A stretch of 64,000 nucleotides of DNA from Paenibacillus segetis (GCF_014639155.1 NZ_BMFT01000002.1:496001-560000); one strand, 5' to 3'; positions 50,858 through 63,727 are shown, counted from the stretch's first letter. Numbers and translations: made by a program. The notes: generated by a model not told the origin, from the sequence alone.

Positions 50858-51445
50858 ATGGAAACAGACCAGGATCTGGGAAACGTCCGGGAACAGGTTG
50901 CTGAAGTACTGGAGGAATTAGTAGTAGCGGCAAAGTTAGGAACCCGTCATCTTGTAGTCATTGGTACTAGCACCAGTGAAGTGGCAGGGGCTACTATTGG
51001 TAAAGGAGGGGCGGAGAGCATTGCTGAGGAATTGTACTTGGGAATTGAAAGTGTGAGGACCAAGTACGGATTCAACGTAGCTTTTCAATGCTGCGAGCAT
51101 CTGAACCGAGCGCTTGTTGTGGAGCGAAGTTTGCTTGAAGAGCTGAGGCTCTGTGAGGTTAACGCGGTACCTGTACCCAAGGCGGGTGGATCGATGGCAG
51201 CAGTAGCCTACAGAAACCTTAAAGATCCTTGTTTGGCAGAAAGCCTGGAGGCGCATGCTGGCATCGACATCGGAGAGACATTGATCGGCATGCATTTGCG
51301 GCGCGTAGCCGTTCCGTTTCGTCCTTCTCGCAGAACCATTGGTAAGGCTCGTGTTACTGCGGCCTGGACGCGGCCGAAGTTGATCGGCGGCGAACGTGCC
51401 GTTTATATTCTCCCTGAAGTACAAGATTCACAAGAATGTCAGTAG
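50858..51445 (+). CDS. ywlG: YwlG/UPF0340 family protein
   Basis: 195 residues matching the TIGR01440 family: VRTK-like ESVRTKYGFNVAFQCCEHLNRALVVERSLLEE, VNAVPVPKAGGSMAAVAY and HAGIDIGETLIGMHLRRVAVPFRP. The Cys-Cys-Glu-His segment is conserved in the family. Function unknown; its constant place before glyA and here its control by a ZTP riboswitch tie it to one-carbon metabolism. The ATG follows AAAGGAG; the open frame extends upstream into the riboswitch but is not translated there. Confidence 0.88.
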   Translation: METDQDLGNVREQVAEVLEELVVAAKLGTRHLVVIGTSTSEVAGATIGKGGAESIAEELYLGIESVRTKYGFNVAFQCCEHLNRALVVERSLLEELRLCEVNAVPVPKAGGSMAAVAYRNLKDPCLAESLEAHAGIDIGETLIGMHLRRVAVPFRPSRRTIGKARVTAAWTRPKLIGGERAVYILPEVQDSQECQ

Positions 51446-51481
51446 ACAATTTCATTTAAATATAAGGAGGACTATTGAACT

Positions 51482-52732
51482 ATGAATAACTTGAAGAAGC
51501 AAGACCCAGCAGTACTTGAGGCGATGAATTTGGAACTGAAGCGTCAACGGAACAACATTGAATTAATCGCTTCAGAGAACATTGTGAGCGAAGCTGTCAT
51601 TGAGGCTATGGGCTCCGTATTAACGAATAAATATGCGGAAGGCTACCCAGGTAAACGCTACTATGGTGGCTGTGAGCATGTAGATATCGTAGAAGATATC
51701 GCTCGCGATCGTGCCAAGGAACTGTTCGGTGCAGATCATGCCAACGTACAACCTCACTCTGGTGCACAGGCTAACCTTGCCGTATACCTTACTGCACTTA
51801 AACCAGGAGATACTGTGCTTGGCATGAATTTGGCACACGGTGGTCACCTTACGCATGGTAGCCCAGTGAATGCTTCTGGATTGTTGTATAACTTTGTCTC
51901 TTACGGTGTACAGGAAGACACTTTCCTCATCGATTATGATGAAGTTCGTAAAGCTGCATTTAAGCATCGTCCTCGCCTGATTGTGGCTGGAGCTAGTGCT
52001 TATCCGCGTATCATCGACTTTGAAAAATTGTCGGCTATCGCAAACGATGTAGGTGCCCTCTTCATGGTTGATATGGCACATATCGCTGGTCTAGTTGCAG
52101 CGGGGCTTCATCCGAATCCAGTACCACACGCTCATTTCGTGACAACAACAACACATAAGACGCTTCGTGGTCCACGTGGCGGCATGATCTTGTGTAAGCA
52201 ACCATGGGCAGCTGCTATCGACAAGGCCGTATTCCCTGGAACACAAGGTGGTCCGTTGATGCATGTTATTGCTTCCAAAGCTGTTGCTCTAGGTGAAGCA
52301 TTACAGCCGTCCTTTAAGACGTATGCACAGAATGTTGTGAAAAATGCCAGTGTATTGGCTGAGTCCCTCATTTCAGAAGGATTGAACCTTGTATCTGGCG
52401 GTACAGACAACCATTTAATGCTTATCGATACTCGTAATTTAAACATTACAGGTAAAGACGCTGAGCATGTTCTAGATTCTATCGGCATTACAGTGAATAA
52501 GAATGCCATTCCGTTCGATCCTACGAGTCCATTTGTTACAAGTGGTATTCGGATCGGTACACCGGCTGTGACATCACGTGGAATGGATGAAGAAGCAATG
52601 AAAGTAATCGGTAAGATCATTGCTCTCGTATTGAAGAATTCTAAAGACGAAGCCATCTTAACTGAAGCTCGTAAGCAAGTTGAGGAGCTAACGAATAAAT
52701 TCCCGATATACTCTGAACTTAGCTACGAATAA
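51482..52732 (+). CDS. glyA: serine hydroxymethyltransferase
   Basis: 416 residues, full length. PLP-enzyme landmarks: [69 protein letters not shown] and the PLP lysine in [16 protein letters not shown]. It converts serine and THF to glycine and methylene-THF. AAGGAGG precedes the ATG. Co-transcribed with ywlG behind the ZTP riboswitch. Confidence 0.98.
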   Translation: MNNLKKQDPAVLEAMNLELKRQRNNIELIASENIVSEAVIEAMGSVLTNKYAEGYPGKRYYGGCEHVDIVEDIARDRAKELFGADHANVQPHSGAQANLAVYLTALKPGDTVLGMNLAHGGHLTHGSPVNASGLLYNFVSYGVQEDTFLIDYDEVRKAAFKHRPRLIVAGASAYPRIIDFEKLSAIANDVGALFMVDMAHIAGLVAAGLHPNPVPHAHFVTTTTHKTLRGPRGGMILCKQPWAAAIDKAVFPGTQGGPLMHVIASKAVALGEALQPSFKTYAQNVVKNASVLAESLISEGLNLVSGGTDNHLMLIDTRNLNITGKDAEHVLDSIGITVNKNAIPFDPTSPFVTSGIRIGTPAVTSRGMDEEAMKVIGKIIALVLKNSKDEAILTEARKQVEELTNKFPIYSELSYE

Positions 52733-52776
52733 GATCTCACTGCTTGTTGAGGATAGGTCATTAGTCTATATTATTA

Positions 52777-52807
52777 GGTCAACCAGATTGTGCTGGTTGG
52801 CCTTTTT
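52777..52807 (+). terminator. intrinsic terminator after glyA
   Basis: GGTCAACCAG pairs with CTGGTTGGCC across a 6-nt loop, followed by five T. Confidence 0.82.
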
Positions 52808-52926
52808 AATATTAATCTAGAGAAATTTACCCCAGATAATGTAAATATGTATACTAGGAAATTATAACATTTGAAGGGTATAATTTCCGGTATATACTTA
52901 CCAGATGGTAACAACATACCTTATTA

Positions 52927-52941
52927 GGTAAGCGCTTGCAT
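52927..52941 (+). promoter_or_regulatory. cre-like site upstream of sugar-binding lipoprotein gene
   Basis: The complement of this stretch, ATGCAAGCGCTTACC, matches the CcpA cre consensus at 14 of 15 positions. It lies 29 bp before the start codon, where CcpA binding would repress transcription. Confidence 0.5.
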
Positions 52942-52969
52942 TCGGATAACCTTAGAGGAGGATGTATGG

Positions 52970-54253
52970 GTGAAAAGAAGATATTCTATTTTGCTAGTAG
53001 CAACCATGCTATTGTCTATTCTTTCTACAGCGTGTTCTTCGGGCAAAGAAGCCATCAAGTATGAAGGTAATTCGGATATGAAGGCGACATTGACAATCAT
53101 GACCATGAATCAAGAGGATGCGGTTAGGAGAGATTACGGGGATAAGTTTAATACCAAATTTCCCAATGTCGACATAAAGATAGTCAATTATTTCGGAAGT
53201 AACATGACTAAAGTAATGGAAGCTGAAAAACCTGATGTTCTGATGTTAAACGTTCAGGATTATGAACAGCTCATTCAGGAGAATAAGCTATATGATTTGG
53301 ACTCTATACTTAAGAATGAAGCTTTTAAACTCGATGGAATCAATCCCAAATTTCTTAAGCTTCTTAGAGGGGTAGGAGGAGGCAAACTCTATGGACTTCC
53401 TCCAAGCTTCACGTCGGAAGCAATCTATTACAATAAGGACTTGTTTGATAGATACCAGATTCCTTATCCCCAAGACAAGATGACATGGCAGGAGATCATT
53501 GAACTAGCGAAGCGGTTCCCGGTGGAGGATGGGGGGAGTGGGCTTTACATCAGAAATATGGCTGTGTTAGTTGAGAATTTAGCGGCGAGTGGCAATTTAG
53601 GTTGGTATAATGTTAGAGACATGAAAATGACGATCAATACGGAATCATACAAGAAGATTTTTGAGACGGTGATCGATGCTTATCAATCAAAAGCAGTAGT
53701 GATGCCTGACTTAGAACCGGGGAATTATGATGATCCATTCGTACAAGGCACCAGTGCTATGACAGTAGAACCTTATTATTACATGAATAACAATCTTAAT
53801 TCGGCAAAGCCTTTTAATTGGGATTTGGCATCGGCGCCGGTGAATGAATCAAGTCGTGATTCGTATCCTTATAATCTTATAGATATTTCATGCATTAATG
53901 CTGAATCTACCCAACAGCAGGCTGCTTGGGAATTTATCAAATTAGTTAATGGTGAAGAATTGGCTAAGGTAAGATCAAAAACGAGTGGGATTTCTCCATC
54001 TACAAGAACAGAATATATTTATAATCCTGACGGGAGACGGTTAGAGGCTTTCTACACACTAGAGCCTCAAGATAAAAGGATGCCTGCTGATTATTATGCA
54101 TTACCACCTGATGATTTTTTCTATCTACTAAAACAGGTTATTAACACGGAATTGAATGAAGTAGTGGGTGGTACCAAGACGCTTGAAGAAGCCATGGCTT
54201 CGATGCAGATGGGTGGACAGCAACTGCTGGATACGAAGGATGAAACTCCATAA
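52970..54253 (+). CDS. sugar-type ABC transporter substrate-binding lipoprotein (family 1), orphan
   Basis: 427 residues. Lipoprotein signal with lipobox LSTAC (about Cys22), then a family 1 solute-binding fold: ATLTIMTMNQEDAVRRDYGDKFNTKFPNVDIKIV, YGLPPSFTSEAIYYNKDLFDRYQIPYP and the C-terminal lobe with INAESTQQQAAWEFIKLVNGEE. Probably binds an oligosaccharide. No permease or ATPase is adjacent, and it interrupts the glyA-upp synteny. GTG start after GGAGG. Expression probably subject to catabolite control. Confidence 0.85.
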   Translation: MKRRYSILLVATMLLSILSTACSSGKEAIKYEGNSDMKATLTIMTMNQEDAVRRDYGDKFNTKFPNVDIKIVNYFGSNMTKVMEAEKPDVLMLNVQDYEQLIQENKLYDLDSILKNEAFKLDGINPKFLKLLRGVGGGKLYGLPPSFTSEAIYYNKDLFDRYQIPYPQDKMTWQEIIELAKRFPVEDGGSGLYIRNMAVLVENLAASGNLGWYNVRDMKMTINTESYKKIFETVIDAYQSKAVVMPDLEPGNYDDPFVQGTSAMTVEPYYYMNNNLNSAKPFNWDLASAPVNESSRDSYPYNLIDISCINAESTQQQAAWEFIKLVNGEELAKVRSKTSGISPSTRTEYIYNPDGRRLEAFYTLEPQDKRMPADYYALPPDDFFYLLKQVINTELNEVVGGTKTLEEAMASMQMGGQQLLDTKDETP

Positions 54254-54273
54254 ATGAATAAGTAGACTAGCAT

Positions 54274-54310
54274 GACAAATAGCGCTTCTAGATTAGGAGC
54301 GCTATTTGTC
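54274..54310 (+). terminator. perfect 13-bp hairpin after sugar-binding protein gene
   Basis: GACAAATAGCGCT (54274-54286) and its complement (54298-54310) enclose an 11-nt loop. The following T-tract (GTTAAATCTT) is weak. Confidence 0.6.
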
Positions 54311-54459
54311 GTTAAATCTTCGTTATATGGACGGAAAGAGCGGTCATTGGCCAGTTGCAGTTCGTAGCAATCATAAAAATACAGTGATATAATAGATAGG
54401 ATTTGGGCATCATTAATGAAAAACGAGAAGACTGAGTTTAATTACCGGAGGGACAAACT

Positions 54460-55089
54460 ATGGAAAAATTGGTGATATGCGATCACCCCTTGATTCAACA
54501 CAAATTGACTTTCATTCGCGATATGCGGACCAACACGAAGGATTTTCGTGAATTGGTGGATGAAGTCGCTACATTGATGGCTTATGAAATTACGAGAGAT
54601 ATTCCTTTAGAGTCGATCACGGTACAGACCCCGGTTGCTGAAGCACAGGCGCGTGTTATATCGGGACGGATGCTCGGACTCATTCCGATTCTTCGTGCAG
54701 GACTAGGTATGCTAGATGGAGTCTTGAAGTTGCTTCCAGCAGCTAAAGTTGGTCATGTCGGTCTATTCCGTGATCCGCAGACGCTTCAACCTGTCGAATA
54801 CTATATTAAATTACCAACTGATGTCCAAGAGCGTGAATTGATCGTTATTGATCCTATGTTAGCAACAGGTGGTTCTGCTATTGCGGCAATTGATGCGCTT
54901 AAGAAACGCGGCTGTACACAAATTAAAATGATGAATTTGATCGCTGCACCAGAAGGTGTCAAAGCAGTTCATGCTGTTCATCCTGATGTAGATATTTATG
55001 TTGCTGCAATGGACGATCATTTGGACGATCACGGATATATTATCCCTGGACTTGGTGATGCAGGCGACCGTTTATACGGAACAAAATAG
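54460..55089 (+). CDS. upp: uracil phosphoribosyltransferase
   Basis: 209 residues. PRPP-binding motif [19 protein letters not shown] (about residue 130), [18 protein letters not shown] and the C-terminal uracil site [17 protein letters not shown]. Converts uracil and PRPP to UMP in pyrimidine salvage. GGAGGG precedes the ATG. Same position relative to glyA and the ATP operon as in B. subtilis. Confidence 0.97.
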   Translation: MEKLVICDHPLIQHKLTFIRDMRTNTKDFRELVDEVATLMAYEITRDIPLESITVQTPVAEAQARVISGRMLGLIPILRAGLGMLDGVLKLLPAAKVGHVGLFRDPQTLQPVEYYIKLPTDVQERELIVIDPMLATGGSAIAAIDALKKRGCTQIKMMNLIAAPEGVKAVHAVHPDVDIYVAAMDDHLDDHGYIIPGLGDAGDRLYGTK

Positions 55090-55107
55090 TCAAGGAAGGG
55101 ATATATC

Positions 55108-56262
55108 ATGTCAAAAATTAAAGTAATGACGATTTTCGGAGTTAGACCCGAAGCCATCAAGATGGCTCCTCTCATTCTTGAATTGGAGAAACATCCAGAG
55201 CATATTGAATCCATTGTCTGTGTTACGGCTCAGCATCGTGAAATGTTGGATCAGGTACTCGATGTGTTCAAGATAGTTCCAGATTACGATTTAGATGTGA
55301 TGAAACCTAACCAGAGTTTGAATGAAATTACTATACGCGTTCTCCAGGGCTTGGAGAACGTTCTTCGTGAAGCCAAACCTGATATTGTATTGGTTCATGG
55401 CGATACGTTAACTACTTTCCTGGCAAGTTACGCTGCCTTTTTACAAGGAGTAAAAATTGGGCATGTTGAAGCAGGACTTCGGACCTGGAACAAATTGTCC
55501 CCATTTCCTGAGGAAATGAATCGGCAGTTGACCGGGGTACTTGCTGACTTGCATTTTGCCCCTACAGAGGTTTCTGCTGGAAATTTAAGGAAAGAAAATA
55601 AGCCAGAGTCAAGTATATATATCACAGGCAACACGGTTACGGATGTGTTTCAATATACAGTACAGCCGAATTATAGTGATTCCGTGCTGGATTGGGCCGC
55701 CGGAAAGCGGCTTATTCTCATGACGGCTCACCGCCGTGAATCGCAGGGAGAACCGCACTTGAATATATTCCGTGCAGTCAAGCGGATCGCTGATGAATTT
55801 GAAGATGTGGCGATCGTTTATCCGGTTCATCCTAGTCCAGCGGTGAGAGAGCCCGCCTATGAAACTTTGGGGAATCATCCCCGTATCAAACTTATCGAGC
55901 CTCTTGATGTGGTGGAGTTTCATAATATTTATGCTCACACCCATCTTATACTTACGGACTCTGGCGGTATGCAGGAAGAAGCGCCATCTTTTGGCGTTCC
56001 TGTACTTGTGCTTCGTGACACAACAGAGCGTCCTGAAGGTGTAGAGGCAGGTACGTTAGAACTTGTAGGCACGGATGAGGAGATGGTGTATGAGCGGACA
56101 AAGGTGTTGCTCAGCGACAAAGAGATTTATAATTCCATGAGCCGGGCCGCAAACCCGTATGGAGATGGAAAAGCATCAGAAAGAATTGTCAACGCTATTT
56201 GTCACCATTTCGGAATTATAAACGAACGTCCTGAGAATTTTCACAGAAAGTTCACAAAATGA
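55108..56262 (+). CDS. mnaA: UDP-N-acetylglucosamine 2-epimerase (non-hydrolysing)
   Basis: 384 residues with family motifs KVMTIFGVRPEAIKMAPLI, VCVTAQHREMLDQVL, VLVHGDTLTTFLASYAAF, GHVEAGLRTWNKLSPFPEEMNR, MTAHRRES and LTDSGGMQEEAPSFGVPVLVLRDTTERPEG. It makes UDP-ManNAc for wall teichoic acid or other cell-wall glycans. 18 nt after upp with AAGGG as ribosome site, so likely co-transcribed. Confidence 0.96.
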   Translation: MSKIKVMTIFGVRPEAIKMAPLILELEKHPEHIESIVCVTAQHREMLDQVLDVFKIVPDYDLDVMKPNQSLNEITIRVLQGLENVLREAKPDIVLVHGDTLTTFLASYAAFLQGVKIGHVEAGLRTWNKLSPFPEEMNRQLTGVLADLHFAPTEVSAGNLRKENKPESSIYITGNTVTDVFQYTVQPNYSDSVLDWAAGKRLILMTAHRRESQGEPHLNIFRAVKRIADEFEDVAIVYPVHPSPAVREPAYETLGNHPRIKLIEPLDVVEFHNIYAHTHLILTDSGGMQEEAPSFGVPVLVLRDTTERPEGVEAGTLELVGTDEEMVYERTKVLLSDKEIYNSMSRAANPYGDGKASERIVNAICHHFGIINERPENFHRKFTK

Positions 56263-56377
56263 AATGAACGAGAATTGTGTTTTTTAACCAGATAGCATAC
56301 AGTTATACTGTACGGTTTTTCAATTTATCTGTGACGTATGTCATAAAGTTATGTTATTTCTGAATTTAACGCTTACA

Positions 56378-56407
56378 TTGACAAAAAGTCGTCATATTCA
56401 GTAAAAT
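56378..56407 (+). promoter_or_regulatory. sigma-A promoter of the ATP synthase operon
   Basis: A consensus TTGACA (56378-56383), 18-bp spacer and TAAAAT (56402-56407). The 120-nt leader contains an A/T-only hairpin (TATGAAAAAA with TTTTTTCATA, 56425-56461). Confidence 0.65.
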
Positions 56408-56526
56408 GAGTTGGGGTTACTTGGTATGAAAAAAGGGTAAAATTGTTGGTTTTTTCATATTTGAACTAATACTTCATTTATCAGCACTTGAACCTAATTT
56501 ACAGATTCAATGGGGGAGCAGAGTGG

Positions 56527-56904
56527 ATGATTGATATGAACTCCATTGTTAAGGTCGTGAATAGGGTAACATTGCTATTGTTATCCGTCATGTTTCTTGG
56601 ATGGGCTCTACTCCCGGACTACAAATTGCACATTGCCGGGTTTATTCTGGGACTGTTGATCGGATTGTTTAATTTGGGTTACCTATCCAGGAAAGTTCAA
56701 GGCCTTGTTAATTATGTAGTCACTACAGAGAAGAAAAGCCTTAGTCTTGGTTTCTTGACTAGGTTGTGTATGACATTGCTGGTGGTTATGTTTGGTGTGA
56801 AGATTGAACATTTTTCGTTGGAAACTATTATTATCGGATTGTTCATTCCGCAACTGCTAACCATTCCGGTCAGTATAGTCATCGGTCTTCGAAGCAAAGA
56901 GTAA
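56527..56904 (+). CDS. atpI: ATP synthase subunit I (AtpI)
   Basis: About 125 residues with four membrane helices: VTLLLLSVMFLGWALL, IAGFILGLLIGLFNLGYL, SLGFLTRLCMTLLVVMFGV and ETIIIGLFIPQLLTIPVSIVIGL. AtpI assists c-ring assembly or Mg2+ supply and is poorly conserved. The ATG at 56527 is 8 nt from GGGGGAG; an in-frame ATG at 56488 has no site. First gene of the operon. Confidence 0.85.
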   Translation: MIDMNSIVKVVNRVTLLLLSVMFLGWALLPDYKLHIAGFILGLLIGLFNLGYLSRKVQGLVNYVVTTEKKSLSLGFLTRLCMTLLVVMFGVKIEHFSLETIIIGLFIPQLLTIPVSIVIGLRSKE

Positions 56905-56938
56905 ACATCTCAAACGGGAAAGGGGTGAATACATATAC

Positions 56939-57703
56939 ATGCATGACGCACCGATTATTATGCTTGGCGGATTTCATCTGGATATATCTGCCGTCGTAAT
57001 GCTTTTGGTTAGTATGCTTATCGTATTCGTCATGTGCCGGTTAGCTGTAGCTAACTTGTCGGTTGAGAATCCTTCCAAGATGCAGAACTTTATGGAATGG
57101 GTTGTTGAGTTTGTGCAAGGGCTTATCGGCAGCGCGATGGACTTGAAGAAAGGCAGACCATATCTGTCCCTGGGACTAACACTGATTCTGTTTATCTTCG
57201 TATCGAACCTTTTGGGATTGCCGTTCGGTATTATTACTGAGGCACATCATGAAGTGTCCGTGTTTGGACACCTGATTGAAGCGACAAAAGGGCTTGCGGA
57301 TGGAGCACATGCGGAGATTATGTGGTGGAAGTCACCAACAGCCGATATTTCCGTGACTGCGGGACTAGCCATAATTGTTTTTATACTGATGAACTATCTC
57401 GGGATGAAAAACAATACAAAGCATTACTTCAAGCATTTTGTTGAACCGTTCCCAATTTTCTTGCCGTTGAACATTATTGAGAACTTGTCGAAGCCGATCG
57501 CATTGGCTATCCGGCTTTATGCCAACATCTTTGCGGGTGAGGTTCTCATCGCGGTAATTATGAAACTAGGTTACATTGGAATACCATTTATGGGCGTATG
57601 GCAAGGCTTCAGTATATTTGTCGGAGCATTGCAAGCTTATATATTTACAATACTGACGATGGTATATATCGCACAGTATACGATTCATGAAGAAGAGCAT
57701 TAG
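56939..57703 (+). CDS. atpB: ATP synthase Fo subunit a
   Basis: 254 residues, five to six helices. The essential arginine is in SKPIALAIRLYANIFAGEVLIAVI (about residue 185), and the C-terminus has SIFVGALQAYIFTILTMVYIA. It forms the proton half-channels next to the c-ring. Full length. Confidence 0.97.
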   Translation: MHDAPIIMLGGFHLDISAVVMLLVSMLIVFVMCRLAVANLSVENPSKMQNFMEWVVEFVQGLIGSAMDLKKGRPYLSLGLTLILFIFVSNLLGLPFGIITEAHHEVSVFGHLIEATKGLADGAHAEIMWWKSPTADISVTAGLAIIVFILMNYLGMKNNTKHYFKHFVEPFPIFLPLNIIENLSKPIALAIRLYANIFAGEVLIAVIMKLGYIGIPFMGVWQGFSIFVGALQAYIFTILTMVYIAQYTIHEEEH

Positions 57704-57777
57704 CAATCTTTATTAGAAGAGCTGATTAGCCCATCTTATAGAGATTTAGTAAACTATCAATAAATGCAAACAATTAA

Positions 57778-58011
<234 letters not shown>

Positions 58012-58112
58012 TATTGTTACGGTTTGGCGGGGAGGGCCGATGCCATCCGCGCCTTCGTTTTGTGAGATTTAACAAGAAATGTCAGTAGTGTTAACGGAAA
58101 GGAGTGACATCG

Positions 58113-58604
58113 GTGAAAATCCTGTGGGAGAATATTCTTATTACGATGATTGCGTTTGGTATTCTTTATTGGCTACTTAACAAGTATGCTTTCGGTAAAC
58201 TCTTTGCAGTTATGGAGCAACGTCGCGAGTTGGTACTGGGTCAATTAAATGAAGCCAAGCAAACAAGAGAACAGGCGAACGTATACGTTGAAGAGCAGAA
58301 GGATGCTCTGAAACAAGCTCGTCAAGAAGCCCTTGGAATTATTGAACAATCCAAACAGAGCAGCAGCAAACAAGCTCGTGATTTGCTTGAACAAGCTAAG
58401 GCTGATGCATTGCGTTTGAAAAACGAGGCTGTTCGTGATATCGAAAGTGAGCGTAACAAAGCCGTTGAAACTCTTCGTACTGAGATTGGATCTTACTCTG
58501 TAAGTATCGCTTCTAAGCTGATCGAACGCGAAATCGAAAGCAATCCGGCAGAACAAGAGAAGCTTGTGAACAAATATCTCGGTGAAGTAGGTAGCAAATC
58601 ATGA
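58113..58604 (+). CDS. atpF: ATP synthase Fo subunit b
   Basis: 163 residues: one N-terminal helix (ILITMIAFGILYWLLNKYAF) and a long charged right-handed coiled coil forming the peripheral stalk. GTG at 58113 lies 8 nt from AAAGGAG; GTG 58104 is too close. The stop overlaps the atpH start (ATGA). Confidence 0.95.
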   Translation: MKILWENILITMIAFGILYWLLNKYAFGKLFAVMEQRRELVLGQLNEAKQTREQANVYVEEQKDALKQARQEALGIIEQSKQSSSKQARDLLEQAKADALRLKNEAVRDIESERNKAVETLRTEIGSYSVSIASKLIEREIESNPAEQEKLVNKYLGEVGSKS

Positions 58605-59149
58605 GCCGCGAAGTTGTCGTAGCGAGAAGATATGCTAAAGCTTTGTATGAGATTGCTGCTCAAGAAGGGCGTACACTTGAGGTTGAACTGGAGATTCGAG
58701 CTCTCGTAGAATCGGTGAACGAAGATCATGAGGTTCAGATGTTCATATTGAGTCCCAACATTTCCGAACAAGTGAAATGGGAAGTACTCGGAGGTGTACT
58801 GGAAGGCAAGCTTTCAGGTCCTGTAGTTTCTTTAGCTAAAATGCTGGTAGAAAGAGGAAGAACTGATATTTTACCGGAGCTTTTAGCTAGCTATATAAAA
58901 ATCGCGGGTGACGCATTAGGGCAGGCAGATGCTACGGTCTATTCGACTTATCCTCTCTCTGATGAGGAGAAACGTTCGATCGAAAGCGAGTTCGGCGCAC
59001 TTGTGAAGAAGAAGATTCGTGTTCTGAATGTAATTGATAGCGAGCTGCTCGGCGGAATGAAAGTCAAAATTGGCGACACGCTGTATGACGGCAGTTTATC
59101 CACTAAGTTGGAACGGCTTGAGAAGTCTTTTCGAAGACAAGCACTGTAG
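58601..59149 (+). CDS. atpH: ATP synthase F1 subunit delta
   Basis: 182 residues: helical N-terminal domain (VVVARRYAKALYEIAAQEG) and C-terminal signature VLNVIDSELLGGMKVKIGDTLYDGSLSTKLERL. It joins F1 to the b dimer. The start overlaps the atpF stop. Confidence 0.96.
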   Translation: MSREVVVARRYAKALYEIAAQEGRTLEVELEIRALVESVNEDHEVQMFILSPNISEQVKWEVLGGVLEGKLSGPVVSLAKMLVERGRTDILPELLASYIKIAGDALGQADATVYSTYPLSDEEKRSIESEFGALVKKKIRVLNVIDSELLGGMKVKIGDTLYDGSLSTKLERLEKSFRRQAL

Positions 59150-60682
<1,533 letters not shown>

Positions 60683-60689
60683 TTCCATG

Positions 60690-60934
60690 AACCGGCTTTG
60701 GCGCGGTGCTGAAATGCCGGTTCTTGGTGATGTTTCTAAGTCACAAAGGTCTATTCCTTAAGTTTCTATAAAGTTTATATCCATTTTGGCTCTCGGCCAA
60801 ACAGGGTTGTTGCTTTCGAAGTTAACTTTGGTCTTTGACCAAAGTTTTAGGATTATGCTTACGATGTTAGTTTTGGCCTCTGCCAAAACTTAAGTAGATG
60901 CTTTCGAAGTTAACTTTGGTCTCTGACCAAAGTT
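60690..60934 (+). repeat. hairpin array in the atpA-atpG gap
   Basis: After a hairpin AACCGGC/GCCGGTT close to the atpA stop come four small stem-loops: TTTGGC-tctcg-GCCAAA (60785-60801), AACTTTGGTC-ttt-GACCAAAGTT (60824-60846), AGTTTTGGC-ctct-GCCAAAACT (60869-60890) and AACTTTGGTC-tct-GACCAAAGTT (60912-60934). The last three are each preceded by TGCTT(T/A)CGA(A/T)GTT, giving a tandem unit of about 44 nt. None has a T-run. The last stem ends 16 nt before the atpG start and abuts its ribosome site. Confidence 0.8.
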
Positions 60935-60950
60935 TGAAGGTGGTGAAATC

Positions 60951-61811
60951 ATGGCAAAAGGGATTCGTGAAATAAAGCGTCAGATCAAGAGTATTCAGAA
61001 TACCCGTCAAATTACGAAAGCGATGGAGATGGTAGCGTCAGCTAAACTCAGAAAAGCGCAGGAGAAAGCTCAGGCTTCTCGGCCTTATGTTGAGAAGTTG
61101 AGAGAGGTTGTCTCCAGTATCGCAGCTGGTAGTGATGGGGTCTCGCATCCGATGATGGTCTCTCGTCCTGTGAAACGTACCGCTTATATCGTGATCACAT
61201 CTGACGGAGGGCTTGTTGGTGGTTACAACACTAACGTTCTCCGTAAGGTAATGGATGAGTTGAACAGTCGTCACTCTTCTAAATCGGAGTATGGATTGTT
61301 CGTAATTGGACGTAAAGGTCGGGATTATTTCAGCCGCCGGGATCTTCCCATTGTGAGCGAAATTACCGAGTTATCTGATACTCCCAAATTTGCTGACATC
61401 AAGTCTCTGGCTTACGCAGCTGTTCAAGGCTTCGAAGAAGAGAAGTATGACGAAGTTTATATTTGCTATAGCAAATTCATTAACGCGATTTCGCAGGTTC
61501 CAACCGTTGAACGTTTGCTACCATTCGATCGTGTTGATCAACACGGTGTGACGGCGACTTATGAATATGAGCCGTCGCCTGAAGGGGTACTGGAAGTTCT
61601 TTTGCCGAAATATGCGGAAACTCTCATATTTGGCGCCCTTTTGGAAGGTAAAGCGAGTGAACTTGGCGCGAAAATGACGGCTATGGGCAGCGCAACGAAG
61701 AATGCGACGACAATGATCGGTGAGCTTACTCTGACTTACAACCGTGCACGTCAAGCGGCAATTACCCAGGAAATTACGGAAATTGTCGCTGGAGCGAACG
61801 CGCAAAGTTAA
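60951..61811 (+). CDS. atpG: ATP synthase F1 subunit gamma
   Basis: 286 residues: IREIKRQIKSIQNTRQITKAMEMVASAKLRKA forms the N-terminal half of the rotor coiled coil, and the C-terminal partner is MGSATKNATTMIGELTLTYNRARQAAITQEITEIVAGA. GAAGGTGG precedes the ATG. The only core atp gene here separated from its upstream neighbour by more than 100 bp. Confidence 0.97.
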   Translation: MAKGIREIKRQIKSIQNTRQITKAMEMVASAKLRKAQEKAQASRPYVEKLREVVSSIAAGSDGVSHPMMVSRPVKRTAYIVITSDGGLVGGYNTNVLRKVMDELNSRHSSKSEYGLFVIGRKGRDYFSRRDLPIVSEITELSDTPKFADIKSLAYAAVQGFEEEKYDEVYICYSKFINAISQVPTVERLLPFDRVDQHGVTATYEYEPSPEGVLEVLLPKYAETLIFGALLEGKASELGAKMTAMGSATKNATTMIGELTLTYNRARQAAITQEITEIVAGANAQS

Positions 61812-61817
61812 TAGTAG

Positions 61818-63242
<1,425 letters not shown>

Positions 63243-63302
63243 TTCGCACCGTTAAGGCGGATGCTTCAGAAATGAACTGTCCCACGAACAGGAGGGATGA
63301 AT

Positions 63303-63716
63303 ATGAGCACCTTTTTATTAGAAATTGTTACACCGGAGCACGTGGTGTTCTCACATGAAGTGAACAGCTTGTCTGTTCGCGGAGTAGAAGGAGAGCTTGG
63401 GATATTACCAAGTCATATTCCACTTGTGACACCGCTTCAAGTCGCTCCAATCGTGGTTAAGACGGAAGGCAGAAACTTGTCGATTGCGGTACATGGTGGT
63501 TTTGTCGAAGTTCAGAGTGATAAAGTAATCGTTCTTGCGGAAAGTGCCGAACTGCCAGAGGCGATTGATGTCGAACGGGCAGTTGCTGCTCGTGAACGTG
63601 CTGAACGGCGGCTAGCTGCTCGTAGTAATCAAGATCGGGTCGACCATCGTCGTGCCGAGCTTGCGTTACAAAGAGCTATAACTCGGATTAATGTATCAAG
63701 CAAGTCCAAGGAGTAG
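63303..63716 (+). CDS. atpC: ATP synthase F1 subunit epsilon
   Basis: 137 residues: N-terminal beta-sandwich (FLLEIVTPEHVVFSHEVNSLSVRGVEGELGILPSHIPLVTPL) and a C-terminal two-helix domain (EAIDVERAVAARERAERRLAA...RAELALQRAITRINV) that can inhibit the enzyme. ATG seven nt after GGAGG is preferred over 63297. Confidence 0.96.
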   Translation: MSTFLLEIVTPEHVVFSHEVNSLSVRGVEGELGILPSHIPLVTPLQVAPIVVKTEGRNLSIAVHGGFVEVQSDKVIVLAESAELPEAIDVERAVAARERAERRLAARSNQDRVDHRRAELALQRAITRINVSSKSKE

Positions 63717-63727
63717 TCTTAAGAGTT

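Noticed and set aside
60811..60934. CRISPR-like array between atpA and atpG
   Set aside because: The units are self-complementary hairpins with almost no spacer sequence and sit inside an operon; no cas genes are present.
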